Source of the DNA: Verrucomicrobiales bacterium
Lineage (GTDB): Bacteria > Verrucomicrobiota > Verrucomicrobiia > Verrucomicrobiales > V1-33
Direction: 5' to 3'
Length of the DNA: 54,151 nucleotides
Assembly: GCA_947460575.1 (NCBI GenBank)
Contig: CANHIJ010000008.1
Coordinates: 1 to 54,151 of the forward strand
Of the stretch, positions 7,451-15,939 are shown one piece after another. How positions within the stretch are numbered: the first letter of the stretch is position 1; the number at the start of each line of letters is the position of its first letter. Below the pieces are notes generated by a model. The model ran no database searches, had not been told where the DNA came from, and was given only the letters and a program-made list of their open reading frames with translations. The position numbers and the translations under genes are program-made.

Positions 7451-8361
7451 GGGAGCAGGTGGCGGGGGGCCAGGAGGAGGGCGAGGGTGGCGGCGGCGGA
7501 GAGGACGGTCCAGAGGATGATCCAGGGGTTGCGGAGGAGTTGTTCGGGTTCGAGGCGGGCGCCGATTTCGCTCATGGCGTGGTGGAAGTAGGCCACAATG
7601 GCGATGAGGATGATGGGGAAGACGATGACGAGGTTGTGAAGGGGGGGGTGGGAGGCGATGGCGAGGCCGGCGCCGAAGCAGAAGAGGTTGGCGTAGGTGA
7701 TCATGGCGATGATCAGGCTGCGCTCGGTGTAGGTGCCGAGGCTTTTGCGGTAGAGGCCGCTTTTTTCTTGGCCGCCGATGAAGCGGAACTCGGCGTAGCG
7801 CTTGCCGGTCATGAGGAGGCCGCCGAAGCACCACCAGGCGAGGACGATGGTGAGGGGGGGCCAGGAGCCCGGCCAGGGGGCGAGGGCGAACCAACCGAGC
7901 CAGAGGCGGATAGGGTTGTTGAAGGATTCGGCGATGACGTCGCCCCAGGGGCGGTCTTTCAGGCGAAGCGGGGGAACGTTGTAGACGAGGCCACTGGCGA
8001 GGAGGAGGGCGAGGGCGAGGGTGTAGCCGGGATTAAAGAAGGCCAGGGCGAGGGTGAAGCCGACCGCGATGAGGGCGGCAAAGAAGGCCCAGAGGGGGGG
8101 GATTTTGACCCGGCCGGAGGGGACGCCGCGGAGGCACTTGGTGGGGTGGAGGCGGTCGAAGGGGGCGTCGAGGATTTCGTTGAGGATGTAGTTGGCGGAG
8201 GCGATGAGGCAGGCGGGGACGAGGGAGAAGGCGGCGAGGGCGAGGGTGTGGGGGCCCTGCCAGGTGCCGGGGAGGAGGACGAGGGCCACGACGTGCCCGA
8301 AGAGGATGAAAATATTCTTCAGCCAATGGTCAGGGCGGGCGATTTTGAGATACTCGAGCAC
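7438..8361 (-). CDS. UbiA family prenyltransferase
   Basis: Polytopic inner-membrane enzyme of 307 residues that transfers an isoprenoid chain from a prenyl diphosphate to an acceptor. The N-terminal RPDHWLKN resembles bacterial UbiA members close to decaprenyl-phosphate phosphoribosyltransferase. The first Asp-rich motif reads NEILDAPFDRLHP rather than the usual NDxxDxxxDR, with Glu at the first acidic position. About eight to nine hydrophobic segments are visible. It starts at GTG (8361). The downstream PLD lipoprotein overlaps it by 13 bp, so the two are probably co-expressed. The acceptor (quinone precursor, phosphoribose or another) cannot be read from sequence; there are no quinone or arabinan genes nearby. 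Confidence 0.85.
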   Translation of the reverse strand: MLEYLKIARPDHWLKNIFILFGHVVALVLLPGTWQGPHTLALAAFSLVPACLIASANYILNEILDAPFDRLHPTKCLRGVPSGRVKIPPLWAFFAALIAVGFTLALAFFNPGYTLALALLLASGLVYNVPPLRLKDRPWGDVIAESFNNPIRLWLGWFALAPWPGSWPPLTIVLAWWCFGGLLMTGKRYAEFRFIGGQEKSGLYRKSLGTYTERSLIIAMITYANLFCFGAGLAIASHPPLHNLVIVFPIILIAIVAYFHHAMSEIGARLEPEQLLRNPWIILWTVLSAAATLALLLAPRHLLPWAS

Positions 8362-8433
8362 CGGGCGGGGGAGGGGGAGCGTGGGGGGACCAATATGCCT
8401 GCGGGGCCGGGGTCTGTCATGCGCGAAAACGGT

Positions 8434-9366
8434 TCAAGGCTGGGGGTGAGGGGCGCGGGGGAAGGCGATGGAGGCGGCGATGGAGAGGAGGAGGACGCCG
8501 ATAGTGACGCCGAGGGAGAGGCCGTTGCCGATTTTGAAGGGGGTGTGGGCGAGGAGCATTTTGAGGCCGACGAAGGCGAGGATGATGCCGAGGCCTGGCT
8601 TGAGGTAGTAGAATTTGTCGATGACGCCGCTGAGGACGAAGTAGAGGGAGCGGAGGCCCATGATGGCGAAGACGTTGGAGGTGAAGATGATGAATTGGTC
8701 CTGCGTGATGCCAAAGACGGCGGGGATGCTGTCGACGGCGAAGACGAGGTCGCTGATTTCGATGCAGATCAGGACGATGAAGAGGGGCGTGAAGAGGGTG
8801 CGGCCGTTTTCCTTGACGAGGAAGCGGTCGCCGCGCCAGTTGGGGGTGAGCGGGAGGACGCGGCGGGCGTAGCGGACCACGGGGTTATTGGCGGGGTCGG
8901 CTTCGAGTTCGGTTTCGGAGCGGAGCATTTTGAGGCCGGTGTAGAGGAGGAAGGCGCCGAAGAGGTAGAGGATCCACTGGAATTGGGTGATGAGTTGGAC
9001 GCCGATGGCGATCATCACGAAGCGCATCACGAGGGCGCTGAGGACGCCCCAGATGAGGACCTTGTGTTGATAGGCGGGGGGGACGGCGAAGTTTTTGAAG
9101 ATGAGGGCGAAGATGAAGACGTTGTCGGCGCTGAGGGAGAGTTCGATGAGGTAGCCGTTAAAGAACTCGAGGCCCTTGAGGTGGCCTTGGGACTGCCAGA
9201 TCCAGCCGCCGAAGAGGGAGGCCAGGACGGCCCAGATGCCGGTCCAGGTGAGGGCCTCGCGGAAGCTGATGGTGTGGGATTTGCGGGTGAAGATGCCGAG
9301 ATCGAGGGCGATCATGCCGAGGACGACGGCGGCGAAGACGATCCAGAAGATGGGGGTGACAATCAT
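8434..9366 (-). CDS. TerC/Alx family integral membrane protein
   Basis: A 310-residue membrane protein with about eight hydrophobic segments. Family signatures are LSLSADNVFIFALIFKNF near residues 77-94 and EISDLVFAVDSIPAVFGIT near residues 200-218, with the conserved acidic residues within the membrane. TerC/Alx proteins are implicated in manganese export and metallation of exported enzymes, and in tellurite or pH-related phenotypes. The start ATG at 9366 gives the canonical N-terminus. I see no yybP-ykoY-type riboswitch in the short upstream gap. It reads in the same direction as the UbiA and PLD genes, about 70 bp apart, so a shared transcript is possible. Confidence 0.93.
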   Translation of the reverse strand: MIVTPIFWIVFAAVVLGMIALDLGIFTRKSHTISFREALTWTGIWAVLASLFGGWIWQSQGHLKGLEFFNGYLIELSLSADNVFIFALIFKNFAVPPAYQHKVLIWGVLSALVMRFVMIAIGVQLITQFQWILYLFGAFLLYTGLKMLRSETELEADPANNPVVRYARRVLPLTPNWRGDRFLVKENGRTLFTPLFIVLICIEISDLVFAVDSIPAVFGITQDQFIIFTSNVFAIMGLRSLYFVLSGVIDKFYYLKPGLGIILAFVGLKMLLAHTPFKIGNGLSLGVTIGVLLLSIAASIAFPRAPHPQP

Positions 9367-9430
9367 GGGGGCGAAAAAGGAGCAGGGGGACGGGTTGGGG
9401 GATGCACCGCTTGGAGGAGGAGCGCCAGCC

Positions 9431-11074
9431 CTATTTTGGGATTTCCCGGGGCGGGGTGGGAGGGGAGCTGGAGGGCGGGATGAGGTCGAGGACTTGGTGG
9501 TCGGCGAGGAGTTGGGCCTGGAGGCGCGGGTAGTCGATATTTTGCACCGAGGTATTTTGCGCGAGGCTGTGGATGGCGGCGGTGGCGGCGCTTTGCCCGA
9601 GGACCATGAAGACGGGTTCCATGCGGATGCTGCCGAAGGCGATGTGGGAGGCGCTGAGGACGAGGGGCGCGAGGAGGTTGGTGCATTCGGCGGCGCGGGG
9701 GCGGATGGAGCGGTAGCTGATGGGGTAGGGTTTGCTGGGGACTTGGACGTCGCCTTCGTTGCGCAAGCGACCTTCGGCGGTGAGGTGGCGGCGCACGTGG
9801 TGGGAATCCATATTGTAGGCGCCCATGCCGATGGAATCGGTGACGACCTCGCGGCGGAGGCAGTTTTTTTCGGACATGACGTAGTCGCTGATCATGCGGC
9901 GGGCTTCGCGGACATAGAGTTGGCGGGGCCAGTGGTGGTTGTCGAGAAATTCGTCGGCGGCGAGGCCTAAGGTTTGGAATGCGGCGCGGATGGCGGGGGG
10001 GACGCGGGGGTGGTTGGCGAGGGTGTAGAGGAGGCCTTGGGTGTAGGCTTGGTGGTCTTGGATGATGGCGGCGCGCGTGGCGTAGTCGCCGTCGGGGTAG
10101 CGGTAGTTCATGCCGATGTAGTCGGTGCTGATGGCGAAGTTGTTGTTGGTGTCCGTCTTGCGATTGGGCATAAAGATCGGATTCCAGGGGACGCGGTGGT
10201 CGCCGACTTCGAAGTTGCGCAGGAGCAATTCGTAGCGCTGGGGGTCGTAGTTGGCGGGGCGGGGCCAGGGGAGGCGGTTGGCGGGGACGTCGGTGGTGCA
10301 GAGGCGGTAATTGTAGGCTTGGAGGCGGTGGTCGCCGCGGCCGTCGGGGGCGCTGGAAGAGGGTTCGATGCCGGGGAGGAGGCCGCTGTGGGGATCGCCG
10401 GGGACGATCCAGGGATCGACTTCGCGGGAGAACTGGTGGTGGAGGGCCTGGGCGGTTTGGATGCCGTTGAGGGTTTCGCCGTAGGTTTCGTTGGCTTCGC
10501 GACCGATGTGGTAGGAGACCCCGGCCTTGGCCATGAGGTCGCCTTCGTAGGTGGCGTCGATGAAGACGGGGGCGGCAAAGCGGGCGCCGCTTTCCATGAT
10601 GATTTCGGTGATGCGGGGGCCGTCTTTGCGGACGCCGTGGGCGAGGTCGAGGCGTTCGCCGAAGACGACGGGGACGTCGGCTTGGGCGATGAGCCGGTCA
10701 AAGATGGCGGAGGCGACCTTGGGTTCGAAGGTCCATTGGGTGTCCTCGGGGGTGGCGGGAGGCGGGGGGGAATGGGGCCAGGCGGAGGAGTCGCGGTAGT
10801 GGGATTTGATGAGGCGGTAGAACTGGCGGGCGAGGCCGCCGATGGCGGCTTTGTTGCCGATGTCGGTGGCGCCGAGGCCACCGGTGGTGAGGCCGCCGAG
10901 GTGTTGGGTGGGTTCGATGAGGATGACGCTGCGGCCGAGGTGGCGAGCCTGGAGGGCGGCGGTGACGCCGCCGGAAGTGCCGCCGTAGACGATGAGGTCG
11001 GCGCGGCGGAGGGGGGCGGCGGCGGCGGGGAGGAGGGCCAGGGCAAAGAGGGCGGCGAGGAGGGCAGGGTGCAT
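9431..11074 (-). CDS. Secreted FAD-dependent oxidoreductase
   Basis: A 547-residue protein with an N-terminal signal peptide (about residues 1-20, ending AAAAP) followed directly by an FAD-binding Rossmann motif (VYGGTSGGVTAALQA) and a glutamate at the end of the second strand (ILIEPTQHLGG). The GGLTTGG and DATYEGDLMAKAG segments are typical of the FAD_oxidored family (PF12831) that is abundant in Planctomycetes and Verrucomicrobia, often near carbohydrate-degradation genes. The export signal implies a periplasmic flavoprotein. Substrate unknown. It is transcribed away from ybeY, with a divergent gap of about 100 bp holding both promoters. Confidence 0.88.
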   Translation of the reverse strand: MHPALLAALFALALLPAAAAPLRRADLIVYGGTSGGVTAALQARHLGRSVILIEPTQHLGGLTTGGLGATDIGNKAAIGGLARQFYRLIKSHYRDSSAWPHSPPPPATPEDTQWTFEPKVASAIFDRLIAQADVPVVFGERLDLAHGVRKDGPRITEIIMESGARFAAPVFIDATYEGDLMAKAGVSYHIGREANETYGETLNGIQTAQALHHQFSREVDPWIVPGDPHSGLLPGIEPSSSAPDGRGDHRLQAYNYRLCTTDVPANRLPWPRPANYDPQRYELLLRNFEVGDHRVPWNPIFMPNRKTDTNNNFAISTDYIGMNYRYPDGDYATRAAIIQDHQAYTQGLLYTLANHPRVPPAIRAAFQTLGLAADEFLDNHHWPRQLYVREARRMISDYVMSEKNCLRREVVTDSIGMGAYNMDSHHVRRHLTAEGRLRNEGDVQVPSKPYPISYRSIRPRAAECTNLLAPLVLSASHIAFGSIRMEPVFMVLGQSAATAAIHSLAQNTSVQNIDYPRLQAQLLADHQVLDLIPPSSSPPTPPREIPK

Positions 11075-11171
11075 GGGGCGGCGGAGGTACGGGTGGGGCG
11101 GGGGGGATTTGTCCTCGAGAGGGCCCTAAATGGCGGGTGACAAAGGGGGGGCGCGGCGCGAGGAGGGGAGC

Positions 11172-11612
11172 ATGAAGCCGCCGGTGGAGTTGCAACTTTT
11201 TGATCACCAGGCGAGCCTGGCGCTGGACCTGGTGGGGTTGCGGGCGGTGGGTCAGGCGGCGCTGGGGCCGGTGCTGGCGGCGCCGGGGCCGCAGGCGCAG
11301 AACTTGATGGAACTGGAAGAAGTGGAGGTTTCGTTTTTGGACGACGCGGCGATTGCGCGGGTCCACGGGGAATTTTTGGCGGACGACGCGCCGACGGATG
11401 TGATCACCTTTGCCCATGGGGAGATCTTGATCAGCGCGGAGACGGCGGTGCGGCAGGCCGCGGAGTACGGACAGGCGCCGGAGCGGGAGTTGGCGCTCTA
11501 TTTAATCCACGGGCTGTTGCATTTAAATGGGCACGAGGACGAGAGCGAGGCGGGCTTGGCGCGGATGCAGGGCTTGCAGGAGGAGATCTTGGAGGGGGTT
11601 TGGCCGAAGTGA
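11172..11612 (+). CDS. ybeY: Endoribonuclease YbeY (rRNA maturation factor), variant zinc site
   Basis: Zinc-dependent cytoplasmic RNase of 146 residues that functions in 16S rRNA 3'-end maturation and 70S quality control. Signatures are LNEDAA-like SFLDDAAIARVHGEFL, the PTDVITFAHGEILIS strand and the metal motif HGLLHLNGHED at residues 113-123. In characterised YbeY the motif ends GYDH; here the third ligand position is Asp123 instead of His, while His113 and His117 are kept. The ATG at 11172 is set by a strong Shine-Dalgarno run (AGGAGGGG, 11161-11168); upstream in-frame residues are not YbeY-like. It is divergent from the FAD oxidoreductase. Confidence 0.9.
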   Translation: MKPPVELQLFDHQASLALDLVGLRAVGQAALGPVLAAPGPQAQNLMELEEVEVSFLDDAAIARVHGEFLADDAPTDVITFAHGEILISAETAVRQAAEYGQAPERELALYLIHGLLHLNGHEDESEAGLARMQGLQEEILEGVWPK

Positions 11613-11698
11613 GGTTTTTGGGGAGGGGTCCGCTAAGTTCTTTTGGGGGGAGGGCACCCCTGGCATTGAAATTTCTCGGGGGAGCGCCATAGTGTAAA

Positions 11699-12289
11699 AT
11701 GATGTCAGACCCGAACCCTGTTTATGAAGTGTCCCCCGGCGATGCGGATGAAGTGATCCGCGCGGTGCGGCTTTGTCTCACGGGCACCGAGGTGCCGACG
11801 AAGCTGACGTGGAAGATGGGGTTGTTTGATGCCTGGGCGAACCGGGTTTTTGTGGGCAAGATCGCGCCGCACCTGTTGGCGGTGCGGGCCGCGGCGGAAG
11901 CGGGGGACGTGGCCGCGGTATTGGCGGCCGACCAGGCCTTGGGGGGCGGCGAGCACAGCACGGCGGCAGGCCGGGCCTGGTTGGGCAAGCAGCGGGGCGG
12001 AAAGCATTTGGATATTTTGCCGCACCTTTCTGCGGCGGTGGGTGCGGGGCAGAGCGCGGGGGAATTCCACACCGTGTTGGCGCTGCAGGCCCACACTTTC
12101 CACGTGGCCTTTTTGCCGATGTTGCAAGCGGCGCTCTATTGCGAGTGGCGGGCGGCCCGCCCGGATGAGCGGAGCGTGCTTTCGGTGGAAGAATTTTTGC
12201 GGCGCTCCCGCCCGGTGATGAGTCAATTTGCTGCTTTGATTGCTGCCCATGTTCCCGCTGCCTCTCGCGACTCTGCGGTCAGCCGCTAA
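11699..12289 (+). CDS. Hypothetical protein, alpha-helical
   Basis: A 196-residue protein I do not recognise. It looks cytoplasmic: no signal peptide or membrane segment. It is Ala-rich and mostly helical, with several His residues (HSTAAGRAW, KHLDILPHL, HTVLALQAHTFH). It begins at tandem ATG codons (11699 and 11702). It lies 86 bp after ybeY and 34 bp before clpS, all in one direction, so it may belong to the same transcript as the proteolysis adaptor. Faint likeness to urease accessory helical proteins was considered but is not convincing. Confidence 0.7.
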   Translation: MMSDPNPVYEVSPGDADEVIRAVRLCLTGTEVPTKLTWKMGLFDAWANRVFVGKIAPHLLAVRAAAEAGDVAAVLAADQALGGGEHSTAAGRAWLGKQRGGKHLDILPHLSAAVGAGQSAGEFHTVLALQAHTFHVAFLPMLQAALYCEWRAARPDERSVLSVEEFLRRSRPVMSQFAALIAAHVPAASRDSAVSR

Positions 12290-12323
12290 CCTGGCCCGGG
12301 GGCTGCGCCGGGTCTGGGCCGTG

Positions 12324-12605
12324 ATGCCGGGCACGGAGGAGCGGCCTGCCGTGGAGCAGGAAAGCGGCTTGGACCAACCGTGGCACGTGGTGGTGTCCAA
12401 CGATCCCGTGAACCTGATGTCCTACGTCACTCTGGTGATCCGCCGGATTTTTGGCTACAGCCAAGAGAAGGCGGCGGAGATGATGTTGCAGGTGCACCAG
12501 AAGGGGCAGTGCATCGTGTGGACCGGGGCGCGGGAGCAGGCGGAACTTTACGTCAAGCAACTCCAGGAGCACCAGTTGCTCAGCTCGATGAAAAAGGCTG
12601 GCTGA
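12324..12605 (+). CDS. clpS: ATP-dependent Clp protease adaptor ClpS
   Basis: N-degron recognition adaptor for ClpAP/ClpCP, 93 residues. The core is seen as PWHVVVSNDPVNLMSYV (normally V-LxNDDxNxMxxV), followed by the IFGYSQEKAAEMMLQVHQKG helix and a C-terminal strand-helix ending in EHQL. The ND-x-NxMxYV segment forms the substrate pocket; here the second Asp of the usual NDD is Pro, so ligand contacts may differ slightly. I chose the ATG at 12324, giving the usual length; upstream in-frame sequence overlaps the previous gene. A DUF2017-like gene follows, a pairing known from Actinobacteria. Confidence 0.9.
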   Translation: MPGTEERPAVEQESGLDQPWHVVVSNDPVNLMSYVTLVIRRIFGYSQEKAAEMMLQVHQKGQCIVWTGAREQAELYVKQLQEHQLLSSMKKAG

Positions 12606-12662
12606 GCCGACCCGCTGCCGCTTTTCGGCCCCTTTTGGTTTCCTCCCCCCTCATTATTGCCG

Positions 12663-13229
12663 ATGCAATTGCAGAAACTCCCCAACGGCGCCGTCCGCTT
12701 CACGCAGCTCAATGCCTGGGACGTGCACACGTTTCGCAGTTTGCCCCGCTTGGCGGACTACGGAGCCGACCCCATGAGCGAGCAGCGCCTGCTGCCGCGC
12801 TTGGCGGACGCCGCCGAAATGACCCCAGAAATGGCGATGGATTGGGTGGAGTATGTGGTCCCAGAGTTGCGGGAGAGCTTTGCCTCCAACCTGGCGACGG
12901 TTCTCGCCGATTTGGCGGGCTTGGCGGCGGATCAGGCGGATCAGGCGGATCAGGCGGATCAGGAAGATCAGGCGGATCAGGAAGATCAGGCGGATGCGGC
13001 GGAGGAAGCACGCTTTGCGCTGACGATTCCGGCGGAGCACGTGGAGAGCTGGTTTCGGGCCATGAACCAGGCCCGCTTAGTGCTTTCGATGCGCTATGGG
13101 ATTGACTCGGAGCATCTACCGGATCTCCCGAAGCTGATGGAGTCGGGCCACCTGGAGTATTGGTTTCAGTATGAGTTGTTTGTGAGGCTGCAGGGTTGGT
13201 TGGTGGATGTGGTGTTGGATGCCGGGTGA
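12663..13229 (+). CDS. DUF2017-like protein paired with ClpS
   Basis: A 188-residue cytoplasmic protein. The C-terminal part (WFRAMNQARLVLSMRYGID) resembles the LRLVLGTRLGI segment of DUF2017 proteins encoded next to clpS in Actinobacteria, and the N-terminal PNGAVRFTQLNAWD is compatible. The middle (residues about 90-110) is an Asp-Gln-Ala repeat encoded by a 9-bp minisatellite and is probably a flexible acidic linker. I prefer the ATG at 12663 over the TTG two codons upstream. It starts 57 bp after clpS. Function is unknown; the pairing suggests a part in Clp-mediated proteolysis. The family assignment rests on local similarity and context. Confidence 0.6.
   Translation: MQLQKLPNGAVRFTQLNAWDVHTFRSLPRLADYGADPMSEQRLLPRLADAAEMTPEMAMDWVEYVVPELRESFASNLATVLADLAGLAADQADQADQADQEDQADQEDQADAAEEARFALTIPAEHVESWFRAMNQARLVLSMRYGIDSEHLPDLPKLMESGHLEYWFQYELFVRLQGWLVDVVLDAG
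12930..12992. repeat. 9-bp in-frame tandem repeat, seven units
   Basis: Seven consecutive 9-bp units, five GATCAGGCG and two GATCAGGAA, encode Asp-Gln-Ala or Asp-Gln-Glu. The unit is a multiple of three, so copy-number change would alter linker length without a frameshift. Confidence 0.9.
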
Positions 13230-13332
13230 GGGGGGCGATTCTGCGTTCGACGCCGGGGTTTCCAGGGGTCAGAGTAGAGCTCAGGTGCCGCCGCTGGGCT
13301 CGGGCGCAACACTTTAACTATCTATATTTCCG

Positions 13333-15261
13333 ATGTGCGGCATCTACGGTTTTTCTGGTTTCAGCGAAGACGGACTCCTCGAAAAGATGGGAGCGGTGCA
13401 GGGGCATCGGGGGCCGGATGGAAGCGGGCGCTATGACCGGCCGGAGCAGCGCTTTCACATGGGGATGAGGCGGCTGAGCATCATTGATCTGGAGGGGGGC
13501 TGGCAGCCGATTTACAATGAAGACCGGAGCTTGGCGATTGTGTTGAATGGGGAGATCTACAACTACCAGGAATTGCGCGCGGAGTTGGTGGAGAAGGGGC
13601 ACGTGTTTCGCACCGCGAGCGACACCGAGACCATTTTGCACGGATTTGAGCAGTGGGGCCTGCCAGGGGTGTTGGGGCGCTTGAATGGGATGTTTGCCTT
13701 TTGCATCCACAGCGCGGCCAGCGGCGAGTTTTGGTTGGGGCGGGACCGCGCCGGGCAGAAGCCGCTGTATTATTATGCGGCGGGGGGGCGCTTTCTGTTT
13801 GCCAGCGAGGCCAAGAGCTTGCTGCAAAGCCAGGAGGTGCCGCGGCGCTGCCGGGTGGCGGCGATCGATGCCTATTTGACGCTGCGCAATGTGCCAGAGC
13901 CGACTACGATGTTTGAGGGCATCTACACCCTGCCAGCGGCACAGTGTTTGCACCACCGGCCAGACGGGAGCTTTGTGATTGAGCGCTATTGGGAGTGCCC
14001 GCTGCACGACGGTCGGGAGGTGCAATCCGAGGGGGCCTGGCAGGAGGAGTTCGAGGAGTTGTTTGAGGATTCGATTCGGCTCGTGATGCGCAGCGATGTC
14101 CCGGTGGGAGCCTATCTATCGGGCGGGGTGGACAGCAGTTTAGTGGTGGCGGCAATGCGGAAGCACGCGCCCTCGGTGAATACCTATAGCATCGGTTTCA
14201 ACAGCCCGATCGACGAGACCGGGGACGCGGCCGAGACCGCGGCCTTTTTGGGGACAGTGCACCACACCATTCATGTGGAGCCGCAGGATTTTGACCGCTT
14301 ACCGGCGATTGTGCACCACATGGATCGGCCGGTGGGGGACGCCTTGATCATTGCGTTTCACAAGCTGGCCGAGGGGGCGGCGCGGGACTTGAAAGTGGTC
14401 CTCGGAGGGGAGGGGGCCGACGAGTGTTTTGCGGGCTATGATTTTCACAAAAAACTGCTTTTAGCGGAGAAGTTGGGGCCATTGGCGCCGTGGGCGGGGC
14501 GGGCCGTGCAGGCGATGCCGCACGCGCTGTTGAATCGCTTTTTCAACTTTCCAGCGGACCTGGGAAGCCAGGGAAAGAAGCGCGGGGTGGACTTTCTTTT
14601 GCAATACCGGCGGCGCCATCCGATGGCCAATTTTTATGCCCTGCGCACTCTGTGGGCCGAGGAGGAACGGCGCGATTTGTACACGGAGTCGTTCCAGCAC
14701 CTGGCCACGGAGGCCTGGATGCCGCGGGAGCGCGCGATTTTCCAGCCTGGGGCCTCGACGGTTTCGCGGGTCGAGGACGCGCCGTTTTTGGATCGGTTGT
14801 TGCGGATGCAATACGACGAGTGGCTGCAGGATTGGGCGTTGATTCGCCAGGACAAAAATACGATGGCGCACAGTTTGGAATACCGGCTGCCCTTTTTGGA
14901 CCACCGGCTGATCGAATTGGCGCAGCGGATGCCGCAGAGCTGCAAATTGCGCGGGGGCACCGACAAGTGGATTGAGCGCCAGCTGGCGGACAAGTATTTC
15001 GCGGGCATGCCGCGCAATCGGCCCAACGGGCGGCCCAAGATTCCGTTTTACTTGCCGCTAGACTTTTTTTTCCAACATCCGCAATTCCGCCGCCTGGTGG
15101 CGGAGACGCTCAACGAGTCGCAAGTGCGGTCGCGGGGTTATTTTGAGCCGAAGCGGGTGGCGGCGCTGCTGGAGCGCATGGAGACGCGGGAGTTCATCTA
15201 CCTCAAGCAGGTGATGTCGCTGGTGATTTTGGAGTTGTGGCACCGGGCGTTTATCGACTGA
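13333..15261 (+). CDS. asnB: Asparagine synthase (glutamine-hydrolyzing)
   Basis: A 642-residue class II glutamine amidotransferase/asparagine synthetase. The protein starts MCGIYGF, with Cys2 as the N-terminal nucleophile after Met removal. RRLSIIDLEGG, LNGEIYNY and SDTETILHGF are glutaminase-domain signatures. The synthetase domain has the PP-loop SGGVDSS near residue 265 and the GGEGADECFAGYD segment. It catalyses ATP-dependent amidation of aspartate, or of a related carboxylate in AsnB paralogues of cell-surface pathways. The length is usual for the family. A small membrane-anchored protein gene follows about 95 bp downstream. No polysaccharide cluster is present, so a housekeeping role is simplest. 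Confidence 0.92.
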   Translation: MCGIYGFSGFSEDGLLEKMGAVQGHRGPDGSGRYDRPEQRFHMGMRRLSIIDLEGGWQPIYNEDRSLAIVLNGEIYNYQELRAELVEKGHVFRTASDTETILHGFEQWGLPGVLGRLNGMFAFCIHSAASGEFWLGRDRAGQKPLYYYAAGGRFLFASEAKSLLQSQEVPRRCRVAAIDAYLTLRNVPEPTTMFEGIYTLPAAQCLHHRPDGSFVIERYWECPLHDGREVQSEGAWQEEFEELFEDSIRLVMRSDVPVGAYLSGGVDSSLVVAAMRKHAPSVNTYSIGFNSPIDETGDAAETAAFLGTVHHTIHVEPQDFDRLPAIVHHMDRPVGDALIIAFHKLAEGAARDLKVVLGGEGADECFAGYDFHKKLLLAEKLGPLAPWAGRAVQAMPHALLNRFFNFPADLGSQGKKRGVDFLLQYRRRHPMANFYALRTLWAEEERRDLYTESFQHLATEAWMPRERAIFQPGASTVSRVEDAPFLDRLLRMQYDEWLQDWALIRQDKNTMAHSLEYRLPFLDHRLIELAQRMPQSCKLRGGTDKWIERQLADKYFAGMPRNRPNGRPKIPFYLPLDFFFQHPQFRRLVAETLNESQVRSRGYFEPKRVAALLERMETREFIYLKQVMSLVILELWHRAFID

Positions 15262-15356
15262 GCGGGGAGGGGATTTGGCTTAGCGGGGATGCGGCGGGGG
15301 AGGGCGGAGGAGGGGCTTGCCAGGGGACTGAGTTGGGGGTACGGGGGAGGGGAGTT

Positions 15357-15827
15357 ATGATTCCGAATCTGAACGAATTGCCGAGCTGGAAGGAGGAGCC
15401 GAGGTGGCGGCGGCTGGGGCCGGTGCTGGGGGTCGTGCTCCTCGCGGGATTGGCGGGGGGGCTGATTTGGGTTTATGCGGCGGGGGTCAAGGAGTCCGTG
15501 CAGCAGGAGGCGGCCATGTCCGGGGCTTTGCAGGGGATCGCGGCGGACCTGTGGAGGAAGGGGACGGCGGCGGAAATGGGGGCGATGGACCCGGATTTGC
15601 CGGGGGAGATCGCCCGGCTGAGGGGGGGGCTGGGGGCTTCGCCAAAGGTCGTGGTATTGCCTTTGGAGGGCGTGGCTGGCGGCGGGAGCGGGACCCACTC
15701 CTTCGACTACCTGCGCGGAAAGCAGGTGGTGCTGCGGGTGCTGGTCCGGGTCGACCAGGCGGGCGGCCGGGTGGACGTGGTTTCGTTCCGGACCAGTCCG
15801 GAATTTTTGGAGGCGCGGCGGCGCTGA
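15357..15827 (+). CDS. Hypothetical single-pass membrane protein
   Basis: A 156-residue protein with a 20-residue charged N-terminus, one hydrophobic segment (about 21-41, LGPVLGVVLLAGLAGGLIWV) and an approximately 110-residue domain expected outside the cytoplasm. I do not recognise the domain. The ATG at 15357 is preceded by a purine-rich Shine-Dalgarno-like run, and an upstream start would overlap asnB by low-complexity sequence. It may be co-transcribed with asnB. Confidence 0.65.
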   Translation: MIPNLNELPSWKEEPRWRRLGPVLGVVLLAGLAGGLIWVYAAGVKESVQQEAAMSGALQGIAADLWRKGTAAEMGAMDPDLPGEIARLRGGLGASPKVVVLPLEGVAGGGSGTHSFDYLRGKQVVLRVLVRVDQAGGRVDVVSFRTSPEFLEARRR

Positions 15828-15939
15828 GTGCAGGGGACGGCGGGGAAAAATACAGGAACTCTGGCGAAAAGCGCACAAGAACGGGGTCGCCGGGCCCGTT
15901 TAGGAAGGTAGGTTTAGGCTGCGGCCGACTTATTTTTCT

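Noticed and set aside
7459-9483. A 674-codon plus-strand open frame rich in Gly, Glu and Asp
   Set aside because: It is antisense to the UbiA and TerC genes, has low-complexity composition and no domain; it is a by-product of high GC content.
12930-12992. CRISPR or intergenic repeat
   Set aside because: It is an in-frame 9-bp repeat inside a coding region.
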